Source of the DNA: an uncultured Parabacteroides sp.
Lineage (GTDB): Bacteria > Bacteroidota > Bacteroidia > Bacteroidales > Tannerellaceae
Reading direction: 5' to 3'
Assembly (NCBI GenBank): GCA_900541965.1
Contig: UQLN01000053.1
Coordinates: 1-31,508 of the forward strand
DNA length: 31,508 nucleotides
In this document: piece after piece, positions 29,813 to 31,508 of the stretch
Position numbering within the stretch: the stretch's first letter is position 1
Layout of the letters: each line of letters begins with the position of its first letter
Notes under the pieces: model-generated
Told to the model about the DNA's origin: nothing
What the model saw: only the letters and a program-made list of their open reading frames with translations
Databases searched by the model: none
Program-made: the position numbers and the translations under genes

Positions 29813-31508
29813 ATGAAAAAGACAAACCTCACCGGAATAATATGTTCAGCTATATTATTCGTATCCTGCCAGTCTCCAGAATACTTTAAGGATGCTGTTG
29901 CCGCATGGTCATTTTCAAATCTGGATGACCAGACTGAAATAAACAGTCCGTTAGCTTCTCATGGAGAGATTCATTATATAACCCTCGACAGCCAAGAAGC
30001 TAAAGCATCGGTGACAAGAGGAGGCGACGGTAAAGCAATCCGGTTAAAAAACAGTTCATTAAATGCCGGACAAGGTATTGGGGAAAAACTGAACTTAACC
30101 GGAAAAAACATATCGATCCTCGCCAGAATCAAAGCAGAAGAAATAACAAACGGTTCTCTTCCCATACTGAACAAAGACGGAAACGACCAAAACATTGCCT
30201 ATAGTTTATCCCTGAATACAATTGATAACGAAACTTATATTGAAGTAAAAATAGGAAGCGATGAAATCGGAGGCGCCCACCTATTGAAATATAAACTCAC
30301 AAAAGAAGAGTACACGGAATGGCACGGTATTTTATTTCGGTTCAATGGCAAAACCTCGGAACTATATATTGACGGAATACTCCGGGATGATGAAGTGACA
30401 GTAGGAGAAATCAGAGACTGGAACCGTCAACCTCTTTTAATCGGTACAAACCCTTCAGGGGCACAATTCAACGGGTTAATAGACCACATTGTTTTATGGA
30501 ACCGCTATCTTACCAATGAAGAAATACAAAAATACTCTGGAGCAACTTCTTTAAAAGATGGACGCCCGGATTATTATCAGGAAACATACAGACCGCAATT
30601 CCACTTCTCGGCAAAGAAAAACTGGTTGAACGACCCAAACGGTTTGGTTTATTATAATGGAATTTATCATTTATTTTTTCAATATATGCCGCCCCACCGT
30701 CCGGGGGCTTATAAAGATTGGGGACACGCCACCAGTACTGACTTAGTACACTGGACACAGATACCCAATCATATCACACCTCATAAAGTATGGTCGGGTT
30801 GCTGGTCCGGTTCTGCCATTGTTGATGAAAACAATGTTGCCGGTTTTCAAGAAGGAGACGAAAAAACAATCGTTGCCTTTATTACAAACGGCGGAGACCC
30901 CGGAAGAGGATTAGGTCCTTTGTGCACTCAATGTATTGCTTACAGTACTGACGGAGGATACACATTTAATTATTACGACCAAAATCCTGTAATCAACAAC
31001 ATACACAATGCAAACCGGGATCCCAAAGTAGTCTGGGATGAAGATTCTCAAAAATGGATTATGTCTCTTTATATGGATGAACCCAATAAATTCGGATTAT
31101 TCTCTTCTTCCAACCTGAAAGAATGGAAATACCTGTCTACCGTTTTATTAGAAGGAGTTTCCGAATGCCCGGGGTTTTGCCCGCTCCCTGTCGACGGAGA
31201 TAAAAAGAATAAGAAATGGCTCTTTTTCGGTGCTAATGGGAATTATAGAATCGGCTCCTTTGACGGGACGAATTTCATACCTGAAACAAACATTTTGCAA
31301 GGAGATTATGGTATGAACTTCTATGCTGCCCAAACCTGGAGCAACTCTCCCGACGGTAAGTGCTACCATATTGCCTGGATGCCAACCAAACGTTTACCGG
31401 GAATGCCTTTCGAACAACAAATGAATTTTCCGACAGAAGTGACTTTACGAACAACAGCCAATGGCATACAAATGTATCGGATGCCGGTTTCCAGTATTTC
31501 CTCACTTT
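29813..31508 (+). CDS. GH32 beta-fructosidase-type surface lipoprotein with N-terminal LamG-like domain (3' end missing)
   Basis: The frame runs from ATG 29813 to the window edge without a stop: 565 codons of a longer gene. The signal MKKTNLTGIICSAILFVSC ends in the lipid-anchor Cys19. Residues of about 25-255 form a concanavalin/LamG-like sandwich (KTSELYIDGILRDDEV, HIVLWNRYLTNEEIQ), a likely glycan-binding module. The GH32 propeller then shows all canonical motifs: nucleophile Asp274 in WLNDPNG, transition-state stabiliser Asp403 in NRDPK and acid/base Glu451 in SECPGF. The C-terminal beta-sandwich is only beginning at the edge. GH32 enzymes cleave beta-2,1 or beta-2,6 fructofuranosyl bonds (inulin, levan, sucrose types). 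Specificity cannot be read here. It follows susD and probably works at the cell surface. Confidence 0.93.
   Translation, partial: MKKTNLTGIICSAILFVSCQSPEYFKDAVAAWSFSNLDDQTEINSPLASHGEIHYITLDSQEAKASVTRGGDGKAIRLKNSSLNAGQGIGEKLNLTGKNISILARIKAEEITNGSLPILNKDGNDQNIAYSLSLNTIDNETYIEVKIGSDEIGGAHLLKYKLTKEEYTEWHGILFRFNGKTSELYIDGILRDDEVTVGEIRDWNRQPLLIGTNPSGAQFNGLIDHIVLWNRYLTNEEIQKYSGATSLKDGRPDYYQETYRPQFHFSAKKNWLNDPNGLVYYNGIYHLFFQYMPPHRPGAYKDWGHATSTDLVHWTQIPNHITPHKVWSGCWSGSAIVDENNVAGFQEGDEKTIVAFITNGGDPGRGLGPLCTQCIAYSTDGGYTFNYYDQNPVINNIHNANRDPKVVWDEDSQKWIMSLYMDEPNKFGLFSSSNLKEWKYLSTVLLEGVSECPGFCPLPVDGDKKNKKWLFFGANGNYRIGSFDGTNFIPETNILQGDYGMNFYAAQTWSNSPDGKCYHIAWMPTKRLPGMPFEQQMNFPTEVTLRTTANGIQMYRMPVSSISSL

Overview
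The window looks like a chromosomal segment of a gut-type Bacteroidales bacterium (Bacteroides/Parabacteroides-like). The reasons are SusC/SusD-type outer-membrane genes, lipoproteins ending their signal in SxxC, no strong Shine-Dalgarno sites, and several promoters of the Bacteroidetes form TTTG-N19-21-TAnnTTTG. No rRNA, tRNA, CRISPR, transposase or phage gene was seen.

Layout. 1-247: 3' end of trmD (+). 236-1141: an AT-rich lipoprotein of unknown function (-), convergent with trmD and overlapping its end by 12 bases. 1359-3965: a lipoprotein GH3 beta-glycosidase with an inserted PA14 domain (+). 4039-4081: a strong two-way terminator, then manA and glgB as a pair on the minus strand. 7253-9577: a CPA2/CHX-like cation:proton antiporter (+). 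9634 to about 15190: a minus-strand run read as a broken small membrane-protein gene, an intact 34-residue membrane peptide, sbcD, sbcC and a fused nucleotidyltransferase-HEPN protein, all tightly spaced. 15531-17201: an AspT/YidE-type transporter (+) with a near-consensus promoter. 17202-17884: non-coding DNA rich in inverted repeats.

17969 to the right edge is a polysaccharide utilisation locus (PUL) that runs off the window. A GntR-type repressor with a LacI-like sugar-binding domain (-) faces an operon of a GH32-like propeller enzyme, a cytosolic FGGY sugar kinase (xylulokinase/sedoheptulokinase-like) and a second, very divergent GH32-like propeller protein. A terminator follows. Then come susC, susD, a hairpin, and a canonical surface GH32 lipoprotein cut by the window end. 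The two main promoters of this locus match at 42 of 50 positions without gaps and carry the same pair of CATATATA boxes 23 bases apart, so they are probably one regulon under the adjacent GntR protein.

Inferred working model: the lipoprotein GH32 trims a ketofuranosyl glycan at the surface, SusC/SusD import the pieces, the two signal-peptide GH32-like proteins act in the periplasm, and the FGGY kinase phosphorylates the released ketose. Fructan loci normally use a PfkB-type fructokinase. An FGGY kinase here, together with two GH32-like proteins with altered active-site motifs, suggests a ketose other than fructose (for example sedoheptulose or xylulose). This is the most promising candidate for an undescribed system in the window.
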